The notes beneath the pieces are model-generated. The model was not told where the DNA came from. It did no database searches and saw only the letters and a list, made by a program, of their open reading frames with translations. The translations under genes were made by a program, and so were the position numbers. 64,000 bases of DNA from Durusdinium trenchii (Eukaryota; Sar; Dinophyceae; Suessiales; Symbiodiniaceae), in the NCBI GenBank assembly GCA_963970005.1, contig CAXAMN010004180.1, positions 209,105 to 273,104 of the forward strand, written 5' to 3'. Shown here one piece after another: positions 52,691 to 63,309 of this stretch (positions are counted from its first letter, which is position 1; each line of letters begins with the position of its first letter).

Positions 52691-54830
52691 GACTCGTTTC
52701 AAAGCTTTCAACGGACTCAGTAAACGAACCCAGGAAGACTTCCGAAGACGATGCCTGTGAACTTCTCCCCGGAGCCAACTAGGTAAGACTGCAGAACACA
52801 CCCCTAAACCCCAGGAAGAAGCGTCGGAGGCATAGATTCTGTTGTTATTCCGCGCTTTCAGAAAGGTACAAGCCAGCGGGCTGAGAGTCACAAAAAGTAA
52901 CAACTCACTCTTTAAGTCCTCTGAAAGTTTTAAGACTTGTCGCCGGTTCTCAGCGTGTTGCACAGCGCTGTAACAGAGGTTTACTAAGGAAAGCATCCGT
53001 CGCTTGAACAAAAATATCGAAGTCCAAGCGCCCAACAAAACCTCCAGCAGAGAAACCGTAGTGACACCTAGTTTCAGGATTCCTAGAGTGGCGAACAGGA
53101 TGGGCACCAATCTCTTCAAGTTTGCACGAACATACCCTCTCTGTCCATCAAACAAAGCTCCCCAGAACTCCGCAACAGGCTCTGCTCGAAAAGTCTTTCC
53201 TTCATGAGGGTGAAGCCCCAGAGCTTTGTAAGTCTCTAAAGCGTGGTCCAACAAACAGTTTGAACGAAGCTCATCGTGAAGAATATGCAAATCTTGTTGA
53301 AGCACTTGCTCAAACAGTATCAAATCATCTATGACTACTCCAAGAAGACTAGGATTCCGTGGCAAGGCTGAGTTCATAAACATCAGATTTGCTTCTTCTA
53401 AAAGTCCATGCTGAATCAGTATACCGATGTGGGCCGTTTGGGCTAGTTCTACTGCGCAACTGTCTCCCATGGCCAGTGTCTGGAGGCACAAGTACAAAGG
53501 CTGAGACTCATTCTCGAGCTCAGGTGAATAGCATCTGAACCTCCGAATTTGCCACGGGCGAGCTGTGATCAAGAGGCTATTTCGAATGGTCCGTTCTCTG
53601 GTAACTGAAAAAGAATAGTAGAATTCACGCAAATCAGTTCCCCAAGTCAAACAGACCGCTTCTTCAGGCAGTTGCATATCCAACAGGCAAGAAGCTGCGG
53701 CCATCGACCCAATCCATCTTCGTGGAGGTTGCTCCAAACAGTTAAACGGTCTAGAATCAAAAATGAGACGATCCCGTTCTGCATCTTTTGGAACACAAAA
53801 TAGACCCGCTTGGAATCCAGGCAAGACTTCTGAAGCTCGTACCACACCCAGACGTCCTGAAGCATCTAGTTTCTCCAGCAATCGCCACTTTTCGCGTTCC
53901 AAAGCGTGCACCTTCACCTGAGGAATTGGGCAAGGACATTCTAGGGGATGAAGAGCACATGACAAAGGTCTCTCAAATATTGCCTGTCCATGAGAATCCA
54001 AAAACGGGCTCGGATTGAAGTTTGGCTCTCCTCGAAATTCTAACCTATCAGCTTCGATTTGTTTGGCAACGACGACATCAACCCCGGGCAGTTCACCACA
54101 GAATTCACCAGGCGAGACTTTTTGCAAACCAGGGGAGAGTCGGCTTCTTGATGTCTTTACGCGAGGTTGGCCACTGCTATCAGTGAAAAGTTCATCGAAA
54201 ACAGCAAAAGCTTGAGACTCGAAAGCTCCAAGACGGTAGACTGCCGCTTCGATGTCCTCCACCTTAGCTGCCGTCCGTCCCATAGCCTCGGAGGTAATGG
54301 GGGGACAATCCATCCACGCCTTCAAGCAGCCTTCGATCTGATGAACGATCTGCCATTGCTTCTTACCCAACTTTTCAAAGAGCACGATCTCAGGAGGACA
54401 TGTCTCAGGCCTCCGGAGATGAATCCAGTTCAACGAGGCTACGCAAAGGTTGACACCTCGCTGGAAGGCTCGGTTTTCGTTGAGCGCTGACTTTAAAAAA
54501 GCGCCCGGGTAAGGCAGCGGCATAGGCCACATCAAGGCGGTACTCCTCAACTTCGAGGAAGTGGCAGGCTTGCGATGGAACGATCTGAGGAACCCAGCGA
54601 AATGTCCACCAAGGTTCCGGATGAAACGAAAAGATGAATTCAACCACTGCTGAGGGCAGACTGTACGGGCATTTGCACCGGGAACTTTTCGGCGGACTTT
54701 CTCGGCCGAAGGTGCGTCATCATGCAATGACTCGGGAGTCGCAGTTTGTTCAAAGGACTCACCAAGAACTTGAGGCTTCTTCTCTTTCACACAGGGCTCT
54801 GGCCAGGTTCTTCGCCCTGGTTCTGAGCAC
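52520..54830 (-). CDS. DIRS reverse transcriptase
   Basis: Fingers-to-palm RT of the DIRS type: FCVPKDAERDRLIFDSRPFN, motif A WGTDLREFYYSF, motif B TLAMGDSCAVELAQT, motif C VVIDDLILF (IDD rather than YxDD), then a connection region to RNase H. The same frame is open right across Gag to 56389, by chance over the Gag C-terminus. It lies -1 relative to the Gag C-terminal frame, whose stop at 54787 overlaps it, as in many gag-pol junctions, though I saw no canonical slippery heptamer. The last 50 codons before 52520 are out of the true frame. Confidence 0.82.
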
Positions 54831-56511
54831 TGCTTCCTCTCTGACGGGCCCTGTACTTGCCCTTCCCCTTTCCTTTCTCTTCTTCCTGGTTTTGCTGCGC
54901 CAGGCCAGGAGGCGATGGCAACTTGGCTTTCTTTCCTAGCTTGGCTTTCTTTTCTGCAAAGTCGTCGACTTCTTTCACTTTGTGCATCATGGCTTCCATC
55001 CATGACGAAGGGAGGAGTCGCGAATGTTGGCATTCGAACGCTTCTGGAGGCACGTGTTTGCCGAAATTGCTCAGAGGAGGGGATTCCTCGAGAAGTATCT
55101 CTGACCCTAGAATCCAGGAACCTCGATCGCAGGCCACCTGATCTATCGCACTGATCAAGAGAGCAAGTTTGGCCTTTGCTTCTTCCACGCGATGCGCTCT
55201 CAGACTGTCGAGAGCTCCGCACACAGCCCAGAGCATTCGAACAGTGCCTGGGATGTTGGGCACTCGGCTCCGATGCTCGCACCACCCGCGGAAAGTCGTC
55301 TGATGAGCACTGAGACCTGGTGACAACTCGACTAAGCCACAATCTCGAAGCATGTTTTGCTCGACCACTGCAAAGATCTCCTCTGGGCAGTCTTTCATCG
55401 CTCGCCGTAATGTGGCGAGCACGGCTGAATGTCTTCGATTCCCAGTGCACGAGGAAGAGGAACTCACCTCGGAGTGGCCTACAAAATCGTCCAATGTGTC
55501 TTCCAGAGAACGACCTTTCACTTTCTTGGCTGAAGCGAGGGTCTCCACAATGCTTGTGAGCTTCACTAGAGCAGACTGCATCGGATCCTCTGGCTCGTGC
55601 AGGGGAAGCTGACTTTCTGGTTCGTTCACCTCGTCGAGGGGTTCGCCGAGCACATCTACCTTGGCTTTCGCAGTCCGAGGAGCATCCGGAAGATGAGGCC
55701 GATGACCAAGCAGCATCTGTCCAAGGGCTTCCAAATGTTGCCGCTCTACCCCGGCCTTCAAAGCAGCCTGGGCAGTGTGAGGATCGACACCTGCTAATCC
55801 AGATTCGACGTGGGCTTTTTTCTGGAGCCAGATTGGAGCTCTTTGCTGTGTTTCTGGGCGCCGCAGCAGGCTGCGTAGTCTCGACAACAGGGCCCTTCTG
55901 GCTCCGCAAGCTCTGGAGGGAGGTGTTGATGTTGAGAATGGCTTCTTCTAACCGAGCGAGCCGATTTCGAGTGTCTTGTTCCACCATTTCGCTCTCGGCG
56001 GTCAAGAACGAGTAGCGGTCGTCGGCTAGCTGAGAGAGGGCAAGAGCATAAGGCACAAAACCCAGGGTACCATCTTCTGTGGGGAAGGCTGAGCTCACAG
56101 CATCCTGACTCAGCTCGCCAAACACAAGGTTGGATTCCAGCTCTGGTGCCAAAAGTCCCAACCATACTTTGATGAAGATATCGTCAGCTTGGTGGTCTCG
56201 CTCGCTCTCAACAACAGCCGAAACTGAAATGGAATTCACCTTGCTGAGGGCACCAGCTGGGAGAAGACGATTCTTCACGGTTCGATGCCAAAACTTGCCT
56301 GGAACAGCGACTAGTATCCGAGAATGCACAGCTGCAATGGCAATAACAGGAACAATCAAAGGGCTCCCGTCAGCAGCCTGGAGATTCAAATGACCAATCT
56401 GGTACTCAAGCTCCGCACTGCCGTCGTCCAGAACAAGGAAAAAATCTTGAGCCGTAGGAGTGCGATCCTGAGGGGGGGCGTGAAAGGCTCCCCGTCTAGC
56501 TCATCATCCAT
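54787..56511 (-). CDS. DIRS Gag, in two frames
   Basis: Structural RNA-binding protein. ATG at 56511 opens MDDELDGEPFTP. The frame shifts at a C7 run (56472-56478) into LDDGSAELEYQIGHLNLQAA and the conserved-looking KFWHRTVKNRLLPAGALSK. It shifts again at an A6 run near 55815 into a frame of 366 codons ending at 54787 with EEEKGKGKGKYRARQRG, a basic tail. A coiled-coil-like stretch (TRNRLARLEEAILNINTSLQ) precedes the second shift. Both shifts are at homopolymers where one base more or less would restore a single frame, so they may be assembly errors or recent decay. No zinc knuckle. Confidence 0.7.
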
Positions 56512-56772
56512 GTTCGGACTGGAGGCTGAGCACACGTAGCCTCAGGAAGAGCCTGCTTTAAACTAGAAACTTGTAGACAGATTCGGACAAAGGACACTAG
56601 GCTGACCTCGAGCACGAGAATTAGATGAATTATAGTGCACACTTGAGAACTGAAGACCTCAGCGCCCCCTGGGAGCCGGAGCTTTCAACCCCTGCAGTCC
56701 TTAGTACTAGGCCTTAGAACGACAGACGGTCTGATCTTCTACTTGGCTCGAATCGCCTCGGAAGGCGATGCA

Positions 56773-57141
56773 CTACGAAGTGCGGTAAAGTGGAGGAGCA
56801 ACAGGTCGATGATGCAAGGCTACCAACTGTCTTCTAATCACTGACACCCACAAGTGCCTGAGGACTAAGAGCAGTTCAAGGATAGGGCCTAAGGCTACAC
56901 CGATAAGGAGGCCGATCACTAAGGATTTCAGGTCCAAGTCAAATGCGAAGTCTGGAAAGAATGCAGGACACTGACACTCAAAAACCTCAGGAACCTTAGT
57001 GATGGGATCAAACGTGTCTGCTAGGATCCTCCAAGCGAGCGACGACAGGGTTCCCGACGCAGCTCCTATAGCTACGGGGCGGTGGGCCATGCACCCGCTT
57101 GATCCCAAGAAGCTCGCGGCAGGAATGTGCATGCGAGTCAT
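56773..57141 (-). CDS. Small single-pass membrane protein upstream of DIRS Gag
   Basis: ATG at 57141 (MTRMHIPAASFLGSSGCMAH), 122 codons, ending at 56773. A clear hydrophobic helix lies at about residues 74-96 (LVIGLLIGVALGPILELLLV), followed by a short basic tail; before it is a cysteine pair (ECQC). It lies 260 bases upstream of Gag on the same strand with no other gene between, so it may be part of the element or a host gene remnant. Not recognised. Confidence 0.5.
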   Translation of the reverse strand: MTRMHIPAASFLGSSGCMAHRPVAIGAASGTLSSLAWRILADTFDPITKVPEVFECQCPAFFPDFAFDLDLKSLVIGLLIGVALGPILELLLVLRHLWVSVIRRQLVALHHRPVAPPLYRTS

Positions 57142-57882
57142 CACTGACCTGCACAATAAGGTGTCACACCAAAATATGCCAACACGAGTTCAGAATACGT
57201 GGTTCGACGTTTGGCGTCCAATTCCAATGTACAGGAAGAGGGATTCTAATCAAATCTGTACCCATGAAACATGAAGGGTTATGAAGATTCTGTGGGATTT
57301 GGAAGACGGTTTAACGCTTTGGTGGGTTGGTGAAGTCGACTTGACAAAAGGACCACGTAAAAAACAGGGCGGAGCATGTTCGCTGAAGCCGCCACCCTAT
57401 GTGCACTCCCGACCTCTTGCTCCCTGAAACGACGATTCGGCCATTCATGCACTGTGCCATACCGCACCTCCAGGAGACTCACCCGCTTCGAGCCCGTCAA
57501 AGAAGCCACCAGCACTGCTGCACCACCGGCCTGTTCCTCCTCCGCAATTTGTGCGTCTTTCTAGGCTTTGGCAGCACTGATTGGAGGAGATCACCCAAAA
57601 GATCAGTCGAGTTCGGAAGGTCTTTTTTCTTTCGTTCTTCAGTTCAGATTGAAACTGAGGAGTTCCAAGGCTCCGCCCAATATAGGGAGACTAACTGGAT
57701 CTCTCACATCTGATTAAAACCATGAAAATACAATACATAATATATACCGTATATTGTATAGAAGTGACAGGCTGGGTACTTCCCTCATCCCATGCGATTT
57801 CACCAACATGATGTCCAAAGGATTCCGATCTGAAGGTCTCCTCACGACTCAGGTCCATGGCGGGCTTTCGACCTAACCTGCC

Positions 57883-58071
57883 GTGATGGTTGGCAAGACG
57901 CTCGCTGCCCGTCGTGGGTTGGGGGAGATGGTTGGTGTGGTCAACAGCCCAAAAAGTGTCTTTTGGTGCCACCTCCAGGAGTGGCGAGTTGAACTCATCG
58001 ACTCAACTGATTCGGCATCACCGCGGCATCACCCATTCAAGATCCCTCCAAGCGCGTTGGGCGTTGGTTGA
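57883..58071 (+). CDS. Small ORF, 62 codons, unknown
   Basis: ATG 57883 opens MVGKTLAARRGLGEMVGVVN, SPKSVFWCHLQEWRVELIDS and ends TGA at 58071. Protein-like, unrecognised. Overlapping + strand frames (57890-58722) are open but less convincing. Confidence 0.35.
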   Translation: MMVGKTLAARRGLGEMVGVVNSPKSVFWCHLQEWRVELIDSTDSASPRHHPFKIPPSALGVG

Positions 58072-60219
58072 CATGTTCTTTGGGCGCTCTGATCAACATC
58101 CGGTTCAGCCGACTTACCCCCCTGATCCACTTCTGAGAACCCGAAAAGATTCCAAAGACCTGTCAGCAACAGATCTCCTCAGCGCACTCGACCACCCACG
58201 CAACCAAAAACATAACAACAGGTGGTCGCGCGAACTCTTCAGCCATGTCGCAAGCCAGCCGTGCAGGCCACAACCAGGTCCCGCATGGGAATCCCTGCAT
58301 CTGCCAAAGCTAAGGTGGCCTCATGGAGACAGGAAGAAGAGTCACTTACAGGCAATGGTTTATTGTTGGTGATTTCAGCCACCTCTCACGCCTCTCAGTC
58401 TCACCTTCCCTCACCACTTTTCAATGGGTCATTCTCGGAGCACCAAAGAAATATCTTCAATAGGTTTGGCCAACAAGCTTTAACCTTGCAAAAACGCAAT
58501 GGTACAGTAGTACAAGTTCACACACAGGCACAGGCACACGCACACTCACACGCACCCCGACGACGACCGCATGCCCTTCTGTTTCAAACCAATGTCCCAC
58601 ATTCGATCGGCTCCGGGACTCCCAGCCGCGTTGATGGCAGCGGCCACGGGGCTTCCTTCAGCCTGACCCAGTTGTTCGAACGTGGGAAAGGGGTGAAAAT
58701 TGGTCCAGGTTCAAGACTATGACATTACAAAAACGAACACCTTGGTAGGAACTGTTGCAGTTCCGTTTTGTGGCATTCACAGTTGATCAGTCGGAGCTAT
58801 CTCTTTTCATGGGTGTGTTGGGTCGTGGAGAATTCTCCGACCATGTACTCGCCAAGACATACATGGTCGGAACGACTGTGGTGAGTCCATCGACTCTCTC
58901 CCCAGTTGCTACTTGTCCATGCATGGCACAGTCCAGGGGGTTCTGTGCATATCAGAACAGCTTCTTGTGCAGCAGACAGTAGAGCCAGCCAACACAGCTA
59001 GACATTGCTATACACAGCTACTTTGAAGGCCGAATTCTTGTGCTTGGCCTTTACCCTCAAGAACCACTCTTGATTGCCCGACCTCAAGCAGCAAACCACC
59101 ACTAGGTACTACTGGGAAGATGAAAAAGGACTAACATGCAGCCGAGCCCCATCCCGAGACCATAAAAACTCCGAATCTCTGAATCTCCGGCCTGAAGGAC
59201 CTGCACAAAGAGACGAATCTGCGAGCGTGGGTACCTTGGTGCCGAATCGAGCGGGCGCCACGGAGCGAAGGGAAGTCTGAAAGACTGACTCCGAATGACC
59301 CAATGACCTGAATACGGCCAGTTGATTTTTTTCATTTTTCTGTGCAGTGGATCCTGCAAATGAAAAGCTTTGAGATCGCCCTGCCTGCCCCATCAGTCTC
59401 AGCTGGGTTCCCATTCCTGATATTTCGGAAAAATCGCGTTCAACTGGCGTTCAACAGTTTATCGCTCCTCACAAAGAAACTACCGGTGAGCAACCATTCC
59501 ATGATGACTCTCCAAACCATGGTCATGGTGCCAGAAACATCCCCATAAATACCATCAACCCAAGAAGCCATTCCACCTTGGTTCCCAACCAACCGGTCCA
59601 AAAAACCGGAGGGGGGGATCACCCCTCTCACCTCTCACCTTGCTTCGAAAGCCGAGCGGCTGCTCAAGCAGGATCGCACTCTCAAAGGTTTGTTGCAGCC
59701 ACATGGACCGCTCTTGAGACCTGGGAGACCCAGGTCATCGAAAAAGACACGCCGGAAAAGTTCGGGGGGATCAAACCCTTTTTTTCCATGGAAAGCTAGC
59801 ATGTAGATATCACACCCATGTTCCAGGGAGATCCAGGAATGTCTTAGAGAGGGTATGTGGCCTGTTGCTGAGTCACCTCGCAGCTTTGGGGTTCCTTGGG
59901 ATCCTTGAGGGTTCGCGCCCCGAGGTCCTTTAGACCTACCGAAGCGACCAAACCCATGTTACAAGATGAACATGGCCCATGTTCATCTTCTCAAAACCCA
60001 TGGACCTCTGAGCATCTAGTCATCTACTAGTCCATCTACTAATCATCTAGTCATTTGTGGTCCTAGCAACACCGTTTGCTCGTCTAGTCATTTGGACTCC
60101 CTTCCGCCAGGAATGGCCCCCGAATGCCCTTATGGACCTCAAATGGACGAATCCTCCACTTCACGGTGGGAGATTTGAATGATCGTTAAAGGTCGAGGAC
60201 GAGGGGACGAGGGACAAGG
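58072..60219. other. Mostly non-coding stretch
   Basis: Contains a short CA-rich run (58514-58556) and a - strand stretch at 59290-59110 that is open in two frames. Repeated CATCTAGTCAT-like words occur at 60013-60100. No gene is supported. Confidence 0.4.
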
Positions 60220-60394
60220 ATGCGGATGGAAGGGCCTAGCCCGGACGAGGATGCATCGCTCCTCGTTCCATCAGAGGAGGGAGGCAAGGGCTATACTGAG
60301 GCTACCGTTACGACGGTTATAGGTCTTTTGACCTGGATCCATGTTTCAGGAGCTCAAGTGTGCTTCCAAGTGAAGCTGCACAATGGTCTTCTGG
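60220..60394 (+). CDS. Candidate first exon, unknown protein
   Basis: ATG 60220 opens MRMEGPSPDEDASLLVPSEE and reads through TVIGLLTWIHVSGAQVCF to a donor GTAAGA at 60395. Acidic start, then a mildly hydrophobic segment. Confidence 0.4.
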
Positions 60395-60615
60395 GTAAGA
60401 CAGGCAAGATAGCGTTCTGGAATTGAAAGTCCTCTCTCACATGGCTCAGCTGGGTTCTCTCACACAGCGCAGGCCACAGTCAGCTGGTGCAGCTGGTGCA
60501 AAAGGAAGGATGCATTAGGACTAAATAGGATGAGGATGTACCAGGGAAAAGGATGGATCAACCGATCAACCCGCAGACACACTGAATCACCTGGCGGTCA
60601 AGCAAGGACAACTCC

Positions 60616-60948
60616 AATAGCCTGAAGCTATCTTTTGGGACTTCCCGCTTAGTCGGGCGCAGTCGGGACATCCTCCACGTCTCCTCCCTGCCACCTGGCG
60701 GCTGTCTGTCTCCCTTCCGCCCGAAGTTCCTGGCCACCGTGGCAAAGGTGGCCGTGGACCTCAGTTTGGCAGACCCGAAACCAGACAAAGGAGGATCAGC
60801 ATGCAGCTTTCAGGGCAAGTCCGAAGCGAGAATTCTTCGAACCCAGTCCGAAACGTGAATCTCTACCTGAACGCAGTCGTCGCATGCGTGGTGTGTGCTC
60901 CGGTTCTCCAAGCAATGGTTCGCCAACTCGCTAGAAATACAACTCGCT
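60616..60948 (+). CDS. Open frame of 111 codons, possible terminal exon
   Basis: Opens after CAATAG without ATG and reads LLPATWRLSVSLPPEVPGHR, a glycine/arginine-rich stretch, SSNPVRNVNLYLNAVVACVV and VLQAMVRQLARN to TAG. A membrane-type helix (NAVVACVVCAPVLQAM) lies near the end. Same strand as the exon at 60220, but the phases do not join directly, so another exon would be needed. Confidence 0.4.
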
Positions 60949-61448
60949 AGGTGGCAAGGAACAACCCTAGCTGCCCTACCTTGTTTCCCATTCCATCCCA
61001 TGCCATTCCCACTTCACATGGAAGTTTGGAGTTGTATGAATTTGGAGGTCGAGAGAAGAAGCTTCTCAGCTGACAGCAAATCAACATTCAAACTCTCCAG
61101 AGCAGCTTCGCCACAAGCATGAAATGGAAAGTGGACCCTGGACGCCTGTCATTTCAAGATATTTCAAGGGCTCCCACAGCCATGTTTCTCCATGGAAATA
61201 GCTGGGCCCATATCTTGGACCCATCCCTGGATTTGGTATGAACCCACCTGCCAATTCGTTGCTTGTCTCCAAATCATTCCTCATGCCCCCATCATGCTGC
61301 CCAGGCGCAACGTGCAGGATAGGGTTGCGCGGTCGTGCAGGCTTTGCGACCGCTGCTTGGCCTGGACCAGGCTCGCTAGGACGTGCTGGAAACGAGCAGA
61401 AGAAGTTCCAAACGTTATAGTTATAGCATAAATTAGCCCAGCTGGAGA

Positions 61449-62667
61449 CCCCAATAGCAAGATACAAACCGGGACAAAAAGAAAAATCTGGAAACAGCTG
61501 CTGTTTTCAACAAATCGACCATCTCTTCCTTGGACACCATCATCACATAACCGGGACACCATCACAAAATGACCAGGGCACCATCAAAACAAAACCGAGA
61601 CACCGTCACAACATGATTGGGACACCATCACAACATAACCGGGACACCATCACAAGGTGACCGGGACACCAGCATGACATGACGGGGACACCATCACAAC
61701 ATGACCGGGACACCATCAAAACATTACCGGGACACCATCACAACATGACCGGGACACCATCAAAACATGACCNNNNNNNNNNNNNNNNNNNNNNNNNNNN
61801 NNNNNNNNNNNNNNNNNNNNNNNNNNNNNNNNNNNNNNNNNNNNNNNNNNNNNNNNNNNNNNNNNNNNNNNNNNNNNNNNNNNNNNNNNNNNNNNNNNNN
61901 NNNNNNNNNNNNNNNNNNNNNNNNNNNNNNNNNNNNNNNNNNNNNNNNNNNNNNNNNNNNNNNNNNNNNNNNNNNNNNNNNNNNNNNNNNNNNNNNNNNN
62001 NNNNNNNNNNNNNNNNNNNNNNNNNNNNNNNNNNNNNNNNNNNNNNNNNNNNNNNNNNNNNNNNNNNNNNNNNNNNNNNNNNNNNNNNNNNNNNNNNNNN
62101 NNNNNNNNNNNNNNNNNNNNNNNNNNNNNNNNNNNNNNNNNNNNNNNNNNNNNNNNNNNNNNNNNNNNNNNNNNNNNNNNNNNNNNNNNNNNNNNNNNNN
62201 NNNNNNNNNNNNNNNNNNNNNNNNNNNNNNNNNNNNNNNNNNNNNNNNNNNNNNNNNNNNNNNNNNNNNNNNNNNNNNNNNNNNNNNNNNNNNNNNNNNN
62301 NNNNNNNNNNNNNNNNNNNNNNNNNNNNNNNNNNNNNNNNNNNNNNNNNNNNNNNNNNNNNNNNNNNNNNNNNNNNNNNNNNNNNNNNNNNNNNNNNNNN
62401 NNNNNNNNNNNNNNNNNNGACCGGGACACCATCAAAACATGACCGGGACACCATCAAAACAGGACCGGGACACCATCACAACATGATTGGGTCACAATCA
62501 AAACATGATCGGGACACCATCAAAACATGACCGGGACACCAGCATCACATGACCCGGACGCCATCAAAACATGACCGGGACACCATCCGCCCACCAGCTC
62601 TGACGGTGACCCGACGGCGCCCGTCCGCCTATTAGTTTTGCAAGACCCCATAGCATGGCTATTGGGG
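61449..62667. repeat. Minisatellite-bearing element, copy 2, with assembly gap
   Basis: Same ends (CCCCAATAGC, GCTATTGGGG) and flanks as the copy at 4241-4718, but the 22-base repeat array runs in one orientation and is much longer. The middle, 61773-62418 (646 bases), is Ns, so array length is unknown. Homology to copy 1 extends upstream of the left end by at least 20 bases. Confidence 0.85.
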
Positions 62668-63056
62668 AAATAGCTATATAACATAACGGTATAGTGCTAT
62701 CATAGTATCATAGTTACAGCTTATACTTCTGAAAACTATGATACGATGTGCATATCGGAAGAGTCACTCCTCCCCACATGTACACGAGACTGGTAAAATA
62801 CCATGTAGGTTTGGGGCTTGTGTCCCATGTCCATCCTCAAGGTTATGATCATCTCACTCTCTCAAAACTTCAATGAGGTTGTGGACGGGGATCTCCACCA
62901 CTTCAAAACTCAAACGAAACTCAAACGAACAGGTAACTGGTCATGACATCCCAACGAGAGGGAGGTCGACTGATGAACCGCTGGAAGCAGGGGTACCAAA
63001 GGAAGAAAATCAGGCAAACCAACCTTTGAGACCTGAGGTACCTTTTGCCAGAAAAC

Positions 63057-63212
63057 CTACAGTATAACAAAGGTTGCCCCTCTCTGGACATCTCCAACAA
63101 ATCTATCACCGAAAAGCCTCGAGAAAAGCCTCTGTGCATCTGACTTTCCAACAAGGACCTCCCCATTCGGCGTCAAAACAGAAACCGACTGGTCACCGGC
63201 GTCGGTCCCGCC
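63057..63212 (-). CDS. Candidate terminal exon, unknown protein
   Basis: After CCATCAG the frame reads GGTDAGDQSVSVLTPNGEVL, VGKSDAQRLFSRLFGDRFVG and DVQRGATFVIL to TAG at 63059-63057. Good acceptor and uniformly protein-like. Not recognised. Confidence 0.47.
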   Translation of the reverse strand, partial: GGTDAGDQSVSVLTPNGEVLVGKSDAQRLFSRLFGDRFVGDVQRGATFVIL

Positions 63213-63309
63213 CTGATGGCCCCATCAGGCCCTCCTCCATGGGGCCATAGACATAAGCCACAGCCTCCGGTGTCGTTTCGAGTGGACCAGACAAGGAGGA
63301 TGTCTAAGT

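Larger units (their letters stand above)
50154..57141 (-). mobile_element. DIRS-type retrotransposon with tyrosine recombinase and C5-methyltransferase-like domain
   Basis: Gag, RT, RNase H, methyltransferase-like domain and tyrosine recombinase occur in the DIRS order; there is no integrase or aspartic protease. Coding is split over three frames with single-base shifts. A small membrane-protein ORF precedes Gag and may belong to the element. Termini were not identified; the left one may be affected by the N gap. Confidence 0.85.

Noticed and set aside
56438..56450. GGCTCAAG upstream of DIRS Gag as a spliced-leader relic
   Set aside because: Only 8 bases match and they lie inside the Gag coding sequence that starts at ATG 56511.
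61679..62530. Long open frames across 61.7-62.5 kb
   Set aside because: They are made of Ns and the 22-base minisatellite.
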